Origin: Rhodobacteraceae bacterium UBA6236
GTDB lineage: Bacteria; Pseudomonadota; Alphaproteobacteria; Rhodobacterales; Rhodobacteraceae
Length of the DNA: 53,403 nt
Direction: 5' to 3'
Assembly (NCBI GenBank): GCA_002440945.1
Contig: DJWG01000013.1
Location: 1-53,403, forward strand
Positions 35,025-44,018 of the stretch are shown one piece after another. Each line of letters begins with the position of its first letter. Position 1 is the stretch's first letter. Position numbers and translations under genes: made by a program. Below the pieces are notes generated by a model. It did no database searches, was not told where the DNA came from, and was given only the letters and a program-made list of their open reading frames with translations.

Positions 35025-35049
35025 AAGCCCGGCCCCGGGACCGGACTTT
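35024..35049 (-). terminator. Terminator after the beta-helix gene
   Basis: On the minus strand AAAGTCCGGTCCC pairs with GGGGCCGGGCTTT over 13 positions including two G-U pairs, followed by TTTCAC. On the plus strand the same hairpin would have two C-A mismatches, so it is mainly a minus-strand signal. Confidence 0.65.
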
Positions 35050-35070
35050 CGATATTATAGAAGATCTGGC

Positions 35071-36654
35071 TCAGCGGCTTTCATATGCACCGATGTCGGG
35101 CCCTTTGCCTTTGGGGCGCGGCGCCAACAAGATGTCATCCTTGGGCGCGAACGTCGCAGTGCCCGCATCTGCAGCCGGTGAACCGGTGGTCAGACTGAAG
35201 TCGAGGGTCCGAGGCGCAGTAAAATCGCGCGACCAGACCGGTACGATGTTGTTTGTCACCAAGCTGTTGGCAATGGTCGCTGCCAATGGCGCCACTTGGT
35301 TTGCGATGTTATTGGCGATTGTGACATCCGAACTGAGCGTGCCATTCTTATGGTGCGTCACCTTTATCCAAGGGTATTTCGAAGTTCCCCCAGTCATGTT
35401 CACGACCGTGTTGTTCACAATCTTTGCCCGCCGCGTCCCAGCAACGGTAATACCGTGATAGTGAGACGATACGATCAGATTGTTCTGGACCACCAGATCA
35501 TCAAACATGCCGTCGAACATTCCAATGCCTTGCAGCTTGCAGCGCAGCGGGTTCGTCGAAGACGAGGTCCATTCGACGATCTTGTTTCCAATAATTTTCA
35601 GGCCGGTCTGAACACCCTGACCCGCTTTGCGAGTAACAGGGTCGACAGTGAACGACTGAAAACCATCCGCATGGTTGGCATTGATCTGGAAGCAGTTTTG
35701 TAACTTGTTTCCCTGAACAAGTGAATTGTCGCCCAAGGCACGCATTCCGTCGCCGGCGAAGCCATCGACGATGTTGTTCAGGATCGCGCCATTTGCCCCA
35801 GTGGTCTGAATTCCGAAGTATACCCCGGTTGCCCGGCTGTTCTGGATGGTGACGTTCGGCCCCTGCAGAAAGAAACCGCTTCGCTGATTTGCAAGCCAGG
35901 TGGCCTGCGACCAGTTCATGTAGTTGGCGCTGTCCTTGTAGGCGCGGACGTCCATGTTGTTGAAAGTGATATTGGAAGCATCGGCGTAGCTGCGGACTAC
36001 CTGGTTGACCGGGTGGTTTTCCGTCAACGCCCACAGCTTCAAGCCCTGGATGATCAGGTTGCTCGACGCCCGGACGGTCATCGATTCGGCGTGGGCGATC
36101 TGCCCCGGAACAGGCTCAATCGTTACCGGTGCACTGAAACGTGCATTTCTGATGTTCAGTGCGCCATAGTAACCGCCCATCAGCAGGATGCGGTCACCGG
36201 CCTGCACCTTCCCGGATTTAAGCAGTTCATCGACAGAGTTCCACGCCGGCCCAGCGTTGCTGGAGGTCGACTGAACCAGCGTCACGGGCGCGGTGGCGGT
36301 CGAAGTCGTGGATGAGGGCGCCGTTGTCGTAGTGGCTCCCGAAGACGTAGTCGTGGTAGCGGTTGTTCCACCGGTGGCCGAGGCTGTTCCGATGGCCTTT
36401 TCCGATCCGCTGCGCAGCCACTTGCCTGCGGTGTTGCCGCGTTCGTTCACCGTGGTTCTGAGCCGTTTGGAGAATGCGCGCGGTTTCTCTTCGGTCTCCC
36501 TCTCTGTCGACGCCTGAAGATTTACCGCCCCGAGCGGTGTTCCTGCCACCGGGCCCGGTGTGACCGGTTTTACATAGAAATCTGTGGCCCATGCGTTCGT
36601 CCCGCAGAGCGCTACGCTACATCCCGCAATCAGCAAGGCGCGGATACCGATCAT
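35071..36654 (-). CDS. Secreted right-handed beta-helix protein
   Basis: A 527-residue exported protein with signal peptide MIGIRALLIAGCSVALCGTNAWA. It has a charged stretch, a Ser/Thr-rich low-complexity linker (about residues 90-125, largely Thr with Ser, Gly and Ala), and a parallel beta-helix built from turns such as NLIIQGLKLWA, NVTIQNSRATGVYFGIQ, NGAILNNIVDGFAGDGMRA and RAKIVNNTVVNMTG. The C-terminal GPDIGAYE is a common ending in such proteins. Beta-helix proteins in polysaccharide loci include lyases, epimerases and hydrolases; I cannot name catalytic residues. The ATG at 36654 was chosen for AGAAGGGAA 5 bases upstream. Confidence 0.85.
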   Translation of the reverse strand: MIGIRALLIAGCSVALCGTNAWATDFYVKPVTPGPVAGTPLGAVNLQASTERETEEKPRAFSKRLRTTVNERGNTAGKWLRSGSEKAIGTASATGGTTATTTTSSGATTTTAPSSTTSTATAPVTLVQSTSSNAGPAWNSVDELLKSGKVQAGDRILLMGGYYGALNIRNARFSAPVTIEPVPGQIAHAESMTVRASSNLIIQGLKLWALTENHPVNQVVRSYADASNITFNNMDVRAYKDSANYMNWSQATWLANQRSGFFLQGPNVTIQNSRATGVYFGIQTTGANGAILNNIVDGFAGDGMRALGDNSLVQGNKLQNCFQINANHADGFQSFTVDPVTRKAGQGVQTGLKIIGNKIVEWTSSSTNPLRCKLQGIGMFDGMFDDLVVQNNLIVSSHYHGITVAGTRRAKIVNNTVVNMTGGTSKYPWIKVTHHKNGTLSSDVTIANNIANQVAPLAATIANSLVTNNIVPVWSRDFTAPRTLDFSLTTGSPAADAGTATFAPKDDILLAPRPKGKGPDIGAYESR

Positions 36655-37046
36655 GGCAGTTCCCTTCTCACAATGTGCCTTGATGCGGAACAATCACAAA
36701 CTTCGTGGCAAAGGTGGGGCAGAATTGGTGCCAATCATAGACCTATGCGCCGACACTTCCGGGAATGGTGCACAAAAAAGCGCTAAACCTGAACAATAGA
36801 TCAAATGATGCGCCAGGCATCCAGGAACCAACCACCGAAACTTCATGATCTTGCCTGACTCGTGCCGCTCTCTCAAGTCCCGGAATGTTAACAGTTTTCC
36901 GTAAACTTGATCCGGCCACCGCATCGGGCTTGGGTCGAGGCGCCGATCATTCTCGGGCGCGATGCGGCTGAGGCGGCCTGTTACTCGGCGCGAAACCGCA
37001 CATTCGCCGAATGCCATGCCCTGTTTCTGGAACAAGGATACGAACA
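36655..37046. other. Divergent gap between beta-helix and spike-base genes
   Basis: A 392-base gap without a supportable gene. ATTGGTGCCAAT at 36724-36735 is a near-perfect 12-base palindrome (ATTGG/CCAAT with TG centre) about 70 bases before the beta-helix start on the minus strand and may be an operator. The right part, next to the spike-base gene, is GC-rich without clear promoter hexamers. Confidence 0.3.
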
Positions 37047-37307
37047 ATGGATCGATTCTCTGATTTTCCTACGAATCTCGTCGCCCCGGCACGCGATGCA
37101 GCCGCCGTGATGCCCAGCGATTCTACAGATCTGCCGCAATTGCCGCGCGCATTATACGTCGGCACGACCGGAAACGTGTCGGTCATCATGGCGGGTGGAC
37201 AAAGCACCATCTTTGAAAACTGCACAGCGGGCACGGTGCTTCCGGTCCGGGCTGCCCGGGTCAGGGCAACAGGCACGACGGCGGGCGCTCTTGTTGCTCT
37301 GTGGTGA
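37047..37307 (+). CDS. ghsA: Spike base protein, RCAP_Rcc01079 family (GTA head-spike base)
   Basis: An 86-residue protein that I recognise as the Rcc01079 family, the small head-spike base protein of the Rhodobacter capsulatus gene transfer agent; relatives also occur outside GTA clusters. The conserved parts are ALYVGTTGNVSVIMAGG and the closing VLPVRAARVRATGTTAGALVALW, a compact beta fold. The ATG at 37047, preceded by AAGGATA, is chosen; a start 12 codons earlier would add a non-conserved leader. No GTA capsid genes are in the window. It is convergent with the large gene at 37372-39597, with terminators between them. Confidence 0.75.
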   Translation: MDRFSDFPTNLVAPARDAAAVMPSDSTDLPQLPRALYVGTTGNVSVIMAGGQSTIFENCTAGTVLPVRAARVRATGTTAGALVALW

Positions 37308-37365
37308 AGACAACGAACCGTTGTCTTGGACAAACGAAGGCCGCCGGTTTCGACCGGCGGCCTTC
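37307..37365. terminator. Double hairpin terminator region between convergent spike genes
   Basis: AAGACAACG (37307-37315) pairs with CGTTGTCTT (37319-37327). A second, stronger hairpin follows: GAAGGCCGCCGGT (37336-37348) with ACCGGCGGCCTTC (37353-37365) around a TTCG loop, then a pyrimidine-rich tail CTTCTTTC on the plus strand. It probably ends transcription from both sides. Confidence 0.85.
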
Positions 37366-37371
37366 CTTCTT

Positions 37372-39597
37372 TCAGACCGCATCCACCCCCTGCTTCCAGG
37401 GGTCAAGGTTGATGCTGGCCGCAGGTCCGGTCAGCACCTTGTAGGCCGTGGTCACCGGGTCCGAACCGTCCGCGGTCGAGGTCTTCCAGATCGCGATCCG
37501 CGTGAAGGTGCCGGTTGTCTGCAGCGTTCCCGTATTCGTTGCCAAAAGGCAAAGCTGCCGCGCCGAAGTCGCGATCAGGCCCGAGTTCGCGCCGATGGAA
37601 AAGTTTCCCTCAAGCATTCCGTTGACCCAGAATCGCAGGAACCCCGCCATGAGGTCCACCGACAGGACGATCCGCACCGGGCCGGTCGGCAAAGCATTCG
37701 CCAGAGTGACGGTACTGACGAATACCGTATTGGCACTGTCCTTGAAATACAGTCGCGGCTTGCGGGTGTTCAGAATGCTGAAAGTGACATTGCCCCCCGT
37801 GGGCGCCAGCGGCTGGCACGATGTGGCGGGCGTGTCGAAGGAGCCTTCGTAGACCGCGGTCAGCCGAGAAACCGATCCCATGGCGACCGGATCAACAAAC
37901 CGCGGCCCGGAAGCGCCTGTCGCAAAGCTTTGGGCCCCGGCAGGAATGGTATTGGCCAAGATCGCCGCAGAAGGCATCGGACGCAGCGAGATTCCCTCCA
38001 GCCCTGCAACGCCCACATTGACGATGGGAAGGTTTTTCCACAATCCGTTCTGGTGATCTTCGGGGCTTTGCAAGGCGCCGGTCGCGCCACCCTCGCCGAA
38101 GGTAATCGTGTCGCCGTGAACGAAGCCACCCGCCTTGGTCAACCGCACCCGTCCGGCGACAAGGCGGACATCGGCCGCCGGCGCCCCATTGATCTGAAAC
38201 CCCGTGACCTCGGACCAATGCGGGAAAGTCGCGGGCAGCGCCGCTTCGCCCCGCGCAATCCGCGTCGTGGTGATCGCGCCGGCCGAGGACCAGACCTCGA
38301 CATGACTGCCGTCGACCTGCCATTGGCACTGGTCGAATTCCGGCACCGGCCACGACGCAAGTCCGACTGACCGCAGGATGGCGTGTGCTGTCAGCTTCGC
38401 CCACCGTGACGTTCCGTCCGCAGTGTTTCCGGCCGGGTGGGTGACATCCGTCCAGCCGCCCGCTCCATCGTCAAATCCGTTGACATAGGTCAGCGGCTCG
38501 ATGCCGAAGGGCTGGAACATCGTCGCATGGGGGCTGGCGAGCATGGCGCGCCAGCTGGCCCGACAGGCCTGGATCGCCGTCAGGCCGGCGTCGGTCGCGC
38601 CGCCCACCAGGTGCGTCGCGTCCTGCAGGTCGTAGGTGACATCAAAGCGGTGCGGCCCGTAGGGCACCCATTTGGTCTTCTGGTAATCGTAAAGCTCTCC
38701 GAACCAGTGGTCCGCGTGATAGCTGCCCCCCGGATAGCTGATCGTGCCGGGGATCGTGACAGGCGTCCCGGAAAGGGTCTTGCCCGAAAACAGCGGAAAC
38801 AACGCCTCGCCGTAGTTCGCAGCCAGCGCCCGGGGTGAGGCAAACCAGGACATCGCGGCGATGCCGACCGACTGGCCGTCGGCGCAGGCGAAATCATGCA
38901 GCGCCTTGTCCGCCGCCCAGGATCGCCCGCTTTGCCCGTCATCGACCAGATCGCGTGGATCGGTTCCCGGCACCGAATGGAAGATCACCGCGAACTTCTC
39001 CCCCGGTCGTGCCGCGATAAGCGTATTCGCCAGCGTCGCGGCGGCGGCGGTCTGCGGAGTCGCTGTCGTCACAAAGGCACGCGCCGGGGTCGAGGCTGCG
39101 CCCGTGATGATCTGCACCGCCTCAGGATCAAGAACTGCGGGCGCCGCAGTATTGTTGTAGAAGGTCGAAAGAATCCGCTCGACCTCGGACTGGCCCCAGA
39201 TGGCAAGGATATGCCCCACCCCGAACCGGGTGGCCGACTGGGCCTTGATGCCCTGCTTTTCCTTCAGACGCGCCTCGATGCGGTACCAGGACGCGGAACG
39301 CGGCGCAGTCACGGTGCCCGACCATGTGCCTTCGGGTCCGATCAGCGCCAGGTCACTCCAGACGGTGCTTCCGGCGCCGCCATCATCTGTCGTGGCCGCC
39401 CGGATCTGCACCGTGAATCCAGGAGTGCCAGATCCCGAGGCAGGAACCACCGCTGTCGTCCGGCCAAAGGCGGCACCGCTGTCGAACAGGCTCCGGTCGC
39501 GGGACATCGGCGCGACGAAGATGGTTTCGCTGGGGGGCAAAACCGTGGTCGTGGCGGGCCGCAACGACCGAAGGCCAAGAGAGGAAAGGTGGATCAT
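37372..39597 (-). CDS. Putative GTA head-spike fibre/SGNH-type hydrolase-like protein
   Basis: A 741-residue protein I propose as the fibre partner (GhsB/Rcc01080-like) of the neighbouring spike base, because of adjacency and architecture. The N-terminal 125 residues are beta-rich. Next comes an SGNH-hydrolase-like core with block I ILAIWGQSEVER (Ser137) and block V DATHLVGG (Asp326, His329), spaced as in sialate O-acetylesterase-like enzymes. The C-terminal third has a lectin-like (LamG/concanavalin-like) beta region: FSILNTRKPRLYFKDS, VDLMAGFLRFWVNGMLEG. There is no signal peptide. The ATG at 39597 (MIHLSSLGLR) has GAGG about 7 bases upstream. In R. capsulatus, spike fibres bind capsule; enzymatic activity here is inference. 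Alternatively it is a phage-like capsule esterase. Confidence 0.65.
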   Translation of the reverse strand: MIHLSSLGLRSLRPATTTVLPPSETIFVAPMSRDRSLFDSGAAFGRTTAVVPASGSGTPGFTVQIRAATTDDGGAGSTVWSDLALIGPEGTWSGTVTAPRSASWYRIEARLKEKQGIKAQSATRFGVGHILAIWGQSEVERILSTFYNNTAAPAVLDPEAVQIITGAASTPARAFVTTATPQTAAAATLANTLIAARPGEKFAVIFHSVPGTDPRDLVDDGQSGRSWAADKALHDFACADGQSVGIAAMSWFASPRALAANYGEALFPLFSGKTLSGTPVTIPGTISYPGGSYHADHWFGELYDYQKTKWVPYGPHRFDVTYDLQDATHLVGGATDAGLTAIQACRASWRAMLASPHATMFQPFGIEPLTYVNGFDDGAGGWTDVTHPAGNTADGTSRWAKLTAHAILRSVGLASWPVPEFDQCQWQVDGSHVEVWSSAGAITTTRIARGEAALPATFPHWSEVTGFQINGAPAADVRLVAGRVRLTKAGGFVHGDTITFGEGGATGALQSPEDHQNGLWKNLPIVNVGVAGLEGISLRPMPSAAILANTIPAGAQSFATGASGPRFVDPVAMGSVSRLTAVYEGSFDTPATSCQPLAPTGGNVTFSILNTRKPRLYFKDSANTVFVSTVTLANALPTGPVRIVLSVDLMAGFLRFWVNGMLEGNFSIGANSGLIATSARQLCLLATNTGTLQTTGTFTRIAIWKTSTADGSDPVTTAYKVLTGPAASINLDPWKQGVDAV

Positions 39598-39803
39598 GAG
39601 GCGCCTCTTCAGAATGACGGCCCCGGGACCGGGCCCTGCCCCATTCCGCTGCGCGTCAGGTTGCACCCGGCCTGCGGGTGAACACTCGGCCTTTGCCAAG
39701 GCCCTGCTCTGCCGGCCGGTTGCCCATGACGATAAGGGCGCAGGTTCGTCGTTGCCGTCGCGCCGGTGCAGGCGTCCGGTCAGGTCAGGGCTTCGTTACG
39801 CCG

Positions 39804-40490
39804 TCAGGTGCCGCAGTCTTTGCCGTAGCGACCACCGATCAACCGGCCCAGCACCGGCAAGGCAATGGCCGCCTCTGCCTCCGGGTCGGGATGCGAACCA
39901 TCTCCACCAACGGCGCCCCAACGCGGCCAGAGATCCGCGAGCCCGCTGCCAGTTTCCGCAGCCAACGCGCGATACGACAAATAATAGTCCGCAAGCCGCG
40001 GGCGTTGTAGCGACCGCCACCCCCAAGCGACCGGATTCGTCGTCATCAACAAAAGGGCCGGAGCCGCCGGTCCGCCGGTCAGTCGTCCGATCAATTCCAG
40101 ATGCCGCGCATAAGAACTGTCGCGCGAAAGACCATCGAACAGGTCCGCATCATTGATCGCAAACTCGATGACGACGATATCGGGTTTCGCCTCTAGCACC
40201 CTGCCCACTTGCCCAAGTGCCCAGTCAGAGCCCGCGCCGGGTTTGGCAATCCGTTCAACCGTAACCGGATGGTCGAGACACGCCGCCAGCGCCGTCGCCA
40301 GACGCTCGGGCCAGAAGGAACGCGCGGTCAGGCTTGTTCCGAAGGCAATGATGCGAAGCGGCCTGTCCGGCAGGGCCGCCTTGGCCAAGGGCCGATCCTC
40401 GGACAAGGGCATCTGCTGCGGCGATCGGCCCAGGAACCAGATCCCCAGCGCACCGACCAACAGCAGGACGGCGGCCAGCAGGACCACCAT
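39804..40490 (-). CDS. SGNH/GDSL hydrolase with N-terminal membrane anchor
   Basis: A 228-residue protein with an N-terminal hydrophobic segment (VVLLAAVLLLVGALGIWFLG) acting as signal anchor, so the enzyme faces the periplasm. SGNH blocks: I in IIAFGTSLTAR (Ser53), III in EFAINDADLF (Asn113), V in DGSHPDPEAE (Asp197, His200). The family removes acetyl or other acyl groups, often from polysaccharides. It is 5 bases downstream of the acyltransferase gene in the same direction, suggesting paired acylation and deacylation. The 206 bases between it and the large SGNH-like gene contain no supportable gene. Confidence 0.88.
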   Translation of the reverse strand: MVVLLAAVLLLVGALGIWFLGRSPQQMPLSEDRPLAKAALPDRPLRIIAFGTSLTARSFWPERLATALAACLDHPVTVERIAKPGAGSDWALGQVGRVLEAKPDIVVIEFAINDADLFDGLSRDSSYARHLELIGRLTGGPAAPALLLMTTNPVAWGWRSLQRPRLADYYLSYRALAAETGSGLADLWPRWGAVGGDGSHPDPEAEAAIALPVLGRLIGGRYGKDCGT

Positions 40491-40495
40491 CCGTT

Positions 40496-41020
40496 TCAGG
40501 TGAGCCCCTGTTCAGCCAGCGCAGATTCGGTCGCATCCGCTGTCAGGAAACGGCCGTACTCACCCACCTCGATGTCGCTGCGTATGATCTTTGCCGGATT
40601 TCCCGCCACAAGGGACCGCGGCGGCACCGATTTCGTGACCACCGACCCAGCCCCGACGACACAATTGTCGCCGATCTCAACCCCCGGGAGGATCAGGCTG
40701 CTTCCGCCGATGAAGCAGTTCGCGCCAATCCGGGTATGCAGGTAAAGCCCCCGGGTCCTGTCATGGGTCAGGATCCGACTGTCAAAGGCGATGTAGGAAT
40801 GCGGACCGACATGGATCCCGATGGGGAAAGTCCGGTCGAATTTCGCCGAGAGGGAAAACTGCACCGTGGGATGGATGTCCATCTTCCAGAACCGCCGGTA
40901 CCAGGCCCGCCTGGTATCGATCAGCAGGTTCCGCACGAAGGCAAGCTTGTTCAGCCCCCGCTTCCTTGCCTTCTTGTAAGGCTGCTGCGACGAATTGGAA
41001 TCGGTTGTTGCCTCTCTCAT
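40496..41020 (-). CDS. Acyltransferase, left-handed beta-helix (hexapeptide repeat) family
   Basis: A 174-residue CoA-dependent acyltransferase of the LbH type. Hexapeptide turns are seen in [69 protein letters not shown]. The His in LTHDRTR and the loop before GLYLHTRIG are where WbbJ/Maa-like acetyltransferases place their catalytic histidine. The N-terminus is basic and non-repeating. In this context it probably acetylates a sugar of the surface polysaccharide in the cytoplasm. Confidence 0.9.
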   Translation of the reverse strand: MREATTDSNSSQQPYKKARKRGLNKLAFVRNLLIDTRRAWYRRFWKMDIHPTVQFSLSAKFDRTFPIGIHVGPHSYIAFDSRILTHDRTRGLYLHTRIGANCFIGGSSLILPGVEIGDNCVVGAGSVVTKSVPPRSLVAGNPAKIIRSDIEVGEYGRFLTADATESALAEQGLT

Positions 41021-41195
41021 GCGATGTTAGTAGGTCGTGCAGATCATTCTGTAAACCCCGGCCCTTTTCCTTTGCAAAATCAGCAGTTTACGAAAAGACC
41101 ATTGGCAGGACAGACCCGGCGGACGTAATTGTGACATGATCAAAATGCACGATGCGTGATACTGTAGCTTCCAGTACCATAACAGAGAGTTCCCC

Positions 41196-42638
41196 GTGAT
41201 TGCAGTGACAACCAAAACCGTTGCACCTCTGACCGGGTCGGTTGGATCTCCGGCTGCGTTAGTAGGACGCTTACCTCTTCCCGTAATGATCTACCTGGCA
41301 AGTGTTGTCATTCAGATCCAGGTCCAATTGGGTCCGATATTGATGACCAACCTGCGCTTGATCTTGATTGTGATGATGGTGCCCATGGCCGCCCGACTGT
41401 TTTCGGGAAATTTTGGTAAAGTCAATTTGGTGGATATCCTTTTCATATCTCATTCGATGTGGATGCTGGTCGCGATTGGGGTTAACAATCCGACCCGAGC
41501 CATAGAAAGCGTCGGTTCGACCTCCGTCGAGTTTCTGGGAGGATATCTTCTTGGTCGAACCTACATACGCGATAAGGAAACGTTCATCGCGACAATCAAG
41601 TTCATCATTACGATGGTAATTTTTTCTCTTCCGTTTGCGATTCAGGAAGCACTGACGGGTGTTGCACTCATTCCAAAACTGATTTCATCTATACCTGGAC
41701 TCGACTCCGTGAATCAGGTTGACATCGCAAAACGCATGGGTCTTGAACGCGTACAGAATACTTTTGCGCACCCGATACATTATGGGCTTTTTGTCTCTTC
41801 GGCTGTCTCATTTTCGCTGATCGGACTAAAGGGAGTTATCAGGGAAAGTCGGCGCATCTTTTCTATAATCACAGCAGCAGTATGCATATTTTTGTCACTA
41901 TCTAGTGGCGCTTTGCTTTCCGGTGTTCTCCAAGCCGGCCTTTGCGCCTGGGCTTGGGTTTTCCGCAACGTGAAGACAAGATGGTGGATTTTTATGGGCC
42001 TTCTTGCGGTAGCTTACGTTGCAGTAGACCTTATGTCGAATCGCTCTCCTATCAAAGTCCTAATGAGTTACGCAACGTTCTCAACCCATAATGCCTACTA
42101 TAGAAGTATCATCTTCGAATGGGGCATGATGAATGTTTGGCAGAATCCTATTTTTGGCCTGGGGTTCCGTGATTGGATTCGTCCGTGGTACATGCGTAGT
42201 GGAACCATGGACAACTTCTGGCTTGTGATGGCTGTGCGCTATGGCATTCCGGGCTTCTTGCTTATCGCTTCCGGTTATCTCTTTGCACTGATCAAGGTCG
42301 GGCGTCGCGATCTTTCTGCTGATCCGGTAATTGTGCGGCTTCGACTTGCATGGATGATTACTTTTCTTGGGCTTAGCTTCACTCTTTGCACGGTACACAT
42401 CTGGACTTCGGCTTATTCGTATGTATTTTTCCTTCTCGGTGCGGGATTATGGATGGCAGACACGCAGATCAATACCTTAGCGGTTGCCCAGGCTCCGCAA
42501 GAAAGCTTGCGTCCCCCTGTTCGCTACAGCAGGGGCTTCTCTCCGGCATCGGCGACAAGGACTGTGGCTCAGAAGTCCGAAAATGGCCAAAGCCGAGGAG
42601 AGATCCGCTTCAGTCGCTTCCCCACCAGCGACACCTGA
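41196..42638 (+). CDS. O-antigen ligase/Wzy-type polymerase family membrane protein
   Basis: A 480-residue polytopic inner-membrane protein with about 11-12 hydrophobic segments and a large periplasmic loop, as in the Wzy/WaaL family, which polymerises or ligates lipid-linked repeats. The family-typical region is RVQNTFAHPIHYGLFVSSAVSF, and later FGLGFRDWIRPWYMRSGTMDNFWLVMAVRYGIPGFLL. The start is the GTG at 41196, preceded by AGAGAG. The gene is visibly AT-richer than its surroundings, with many TTT, ATA and TCT codons, suggesting later acquisition. Polymerase and ligase cannot be told apart by sequence alone; a polymerase fits the flippase, Wzz and export genes. Confidence 0.85.
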   Translation: MIAVTTKTVAPLTGSVGSPAALVGRLPLPVMIYLASVVIQIQVQLGPILMTNLRLILIVMMVPMAARLFSGNFGKVNLVDILFISHSMWMLVAIGVNNPTRAIESVGSTSVEFLGGYLLGRTYIRDKETFIATIKFIITMVIFSLPFAIQEALTGVALIPKLISSIPGLDSVNQVDIAKRMGLERVQNTFAHPIHYGLFVSSAVSFSLIGLKGVIRESRRIFSIITAAVCIFLSLSSGALLSGVLQAGLCAWAWVFRNVKTRWWIFMGLLAVAYVAVDLMSNRSPIKVLMSYATFSTHNAYYRSIIFEWGMMNVWQNPIFGLGFRDWIRPWYMRSGTMDNFWLVMAVRYGIPGFLLIASGYLFALIKVGRRDLSADPVIVRLRLAWMITFLGLSFTLCTVHIWTSAYSYVFFLLGAGLWMADTQINTLAVAQAPQESLRPPVRYSRGFSPASATRTVAQKSENGQSRGEIRFSRFPTSDT

Positions 42639-42827
42639 CGGAGCATGCCGTTCCGCTTCACAAATCGACTGTATGAACGTCTGCAGCAGCAGAGACCGTC
42701 ACCCGGAAGATTTCCGCCGATGTCACTCGAACAAATGCTGCAGGTGCAAATTCTCTGGACATATTGCCGGCTTCGTGTGTCTAACCTCTGCGACTGTTCC
42801 TACAAATTGCAGAGTCGATCAATTTGA

Positions 42828-44018
42828 ATGCCTGGTTCCAGCGTTAGAGTCCTGTATTCCCTGCCTTGCTCGGCAGGTGGCGTCGGGAATGCCTGCACGG
42901 GTATTCTGGCGGGCGCAGCAGCTTGCGGATACCAAACCAGCCTCCACACTCCGCGCCTGGACCTCAAAATGCCGAAGGAGGCAGATGTCCGGCCGGTCCT
43001 GCCTCGCTTCCTTCCATCCTTCGGCTACTCGCAAATTCAGCGCTGGATCGATCCGGTCCTGAACCGTCGATTCGTCAGCTCCATCCAGGACGGGGATATC
43101 GCTCACATCTGGCCCGCCGCACCTTTGGAGCTTTATGACAAGCTTATGGCCCGTGGTGTGACGATCATCGGTGAGGCGGTGAACACCCTCATGGATCATG
43201 CGAAGGTGATCCTTGACGCCGAGTACGACAAGCTGGGCATGCCGCCACAGCACGGCATCACGGCTGAACGGATCAGAAACCAGTACGAACGCTACAACCG
43301 CTGTGCGGCGATCTTTTCGCCAAGCGCGGGAACCGAGGCCGCCTTCGCGGGCACCGTCTTTGCCGGTCGCACCCTTGAAACCAGCTACGGAGCCTGGGTG
43401 CCGAAGACCCGTCCGACCCGCCCCGTGAAAGAGCCGGGCGCCCCGGTGCGCGTGCTGTTCGGTGGAAGCCCCAATGTGCGCAAGGGCATCCACAAGGTTC
43501 TGGACGCTTGGCCAGGTCTGCCCCGCACGATCGAACTGAGGCTGCTCGGATCGGTTGAACGTTCGATTGCCGATCGCTACGCCGACATTCTGAACATGCC
43601 CAACGTCACGCATGGCGGCTTTTCGGCGGACCTTCCCGGCGAATACCGCGCCGCGGATCTGATCCTTCTTCCCTCGCTTGAAGAAGGCGATCCGCTGATG
43701 ACCTATGAAGCCTGCGCCGCAGGTCTGCCGATGATCGCAAGCCCGATGGGCGCGGGCCGCATCGGGTCGGATACAGGCTGTATCAGTCTTCTGTCCACCG
43801 GGACCGTGGACGAGCTGCGCGACCGGATCATGACCCTCGCCGCCGATGCCGACCAACGTCAGACGCTTGCCGACCATGCCTGGGAGGCGGTGCAGAACTA
43901 CGATTGGGCCAAGGTCGCCGACCGGCGCTATCACCAGCTGGAAGTGCTGATGAAACGTTCCTTCCGTCAGGATACGCCGAAGTGGTCCAATCCGCGCGAG
44001 GCCGCCAGTTCCGTCTGA
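42828..44018 (+). CDS. Glycosyltransferase, GT-B fold (GT4-like)
   Basis: A 396-residue glycosyltransferase. The N-lobe begins [30 protein letters not shown], and the middle [23 protein letters not shown] is an acceptor-side region. The C-lobe nucleotide-sugar site is [25 protein letters not shown], with the E-x7-E-like motif [30 protein letters not shown]. The 3' end overlaps the convergent trhO gene by 52 bases. The ATG has no strong ribosome-binding site. In the 189 bases between it and the ligase gene I see no gene. Confidence 0.9.
   Translation: MPGSSVRVLYSLPCSAGGVGNACTGILAGAAACGYQTSLHTPRLDLKMPKEADVRPVLPRFLPSFGYSQIQRWIDPVLNRRFVSSIQDGDIAHIWPAAPLELYDKLMARGVTIIGEAVNTLMDHAKVILDAEYDKLGMPPQHGITAERIRNQYERYNRCAAIFSPSAGTEAAFAGTVFAGRTLETSYGAWVPKTRPTRPVKEPGAPVRVLFGGSPNVRKGIHKVLDAWPGLPRTIELRLLGSVERSIADRYADILNMPNVTHGGFSADLPGEYRAADLILLPSLEEGDPLMTYEACAAGLPMIASPMGAGRIGSDTGCISLLSTGTVDELRDRIMTLAADADQRQTLADHAWEAVQNYDWAKVADRRYHQLEVLMKRSFRQDTPKWSNPREAASSV

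Noticed and set aside
42645..42827. 60-codon frame between the ligase and glycosyltransferase genes
   Set aside because: Composition looks random, with no ribosome-binding site and no family resemblance.
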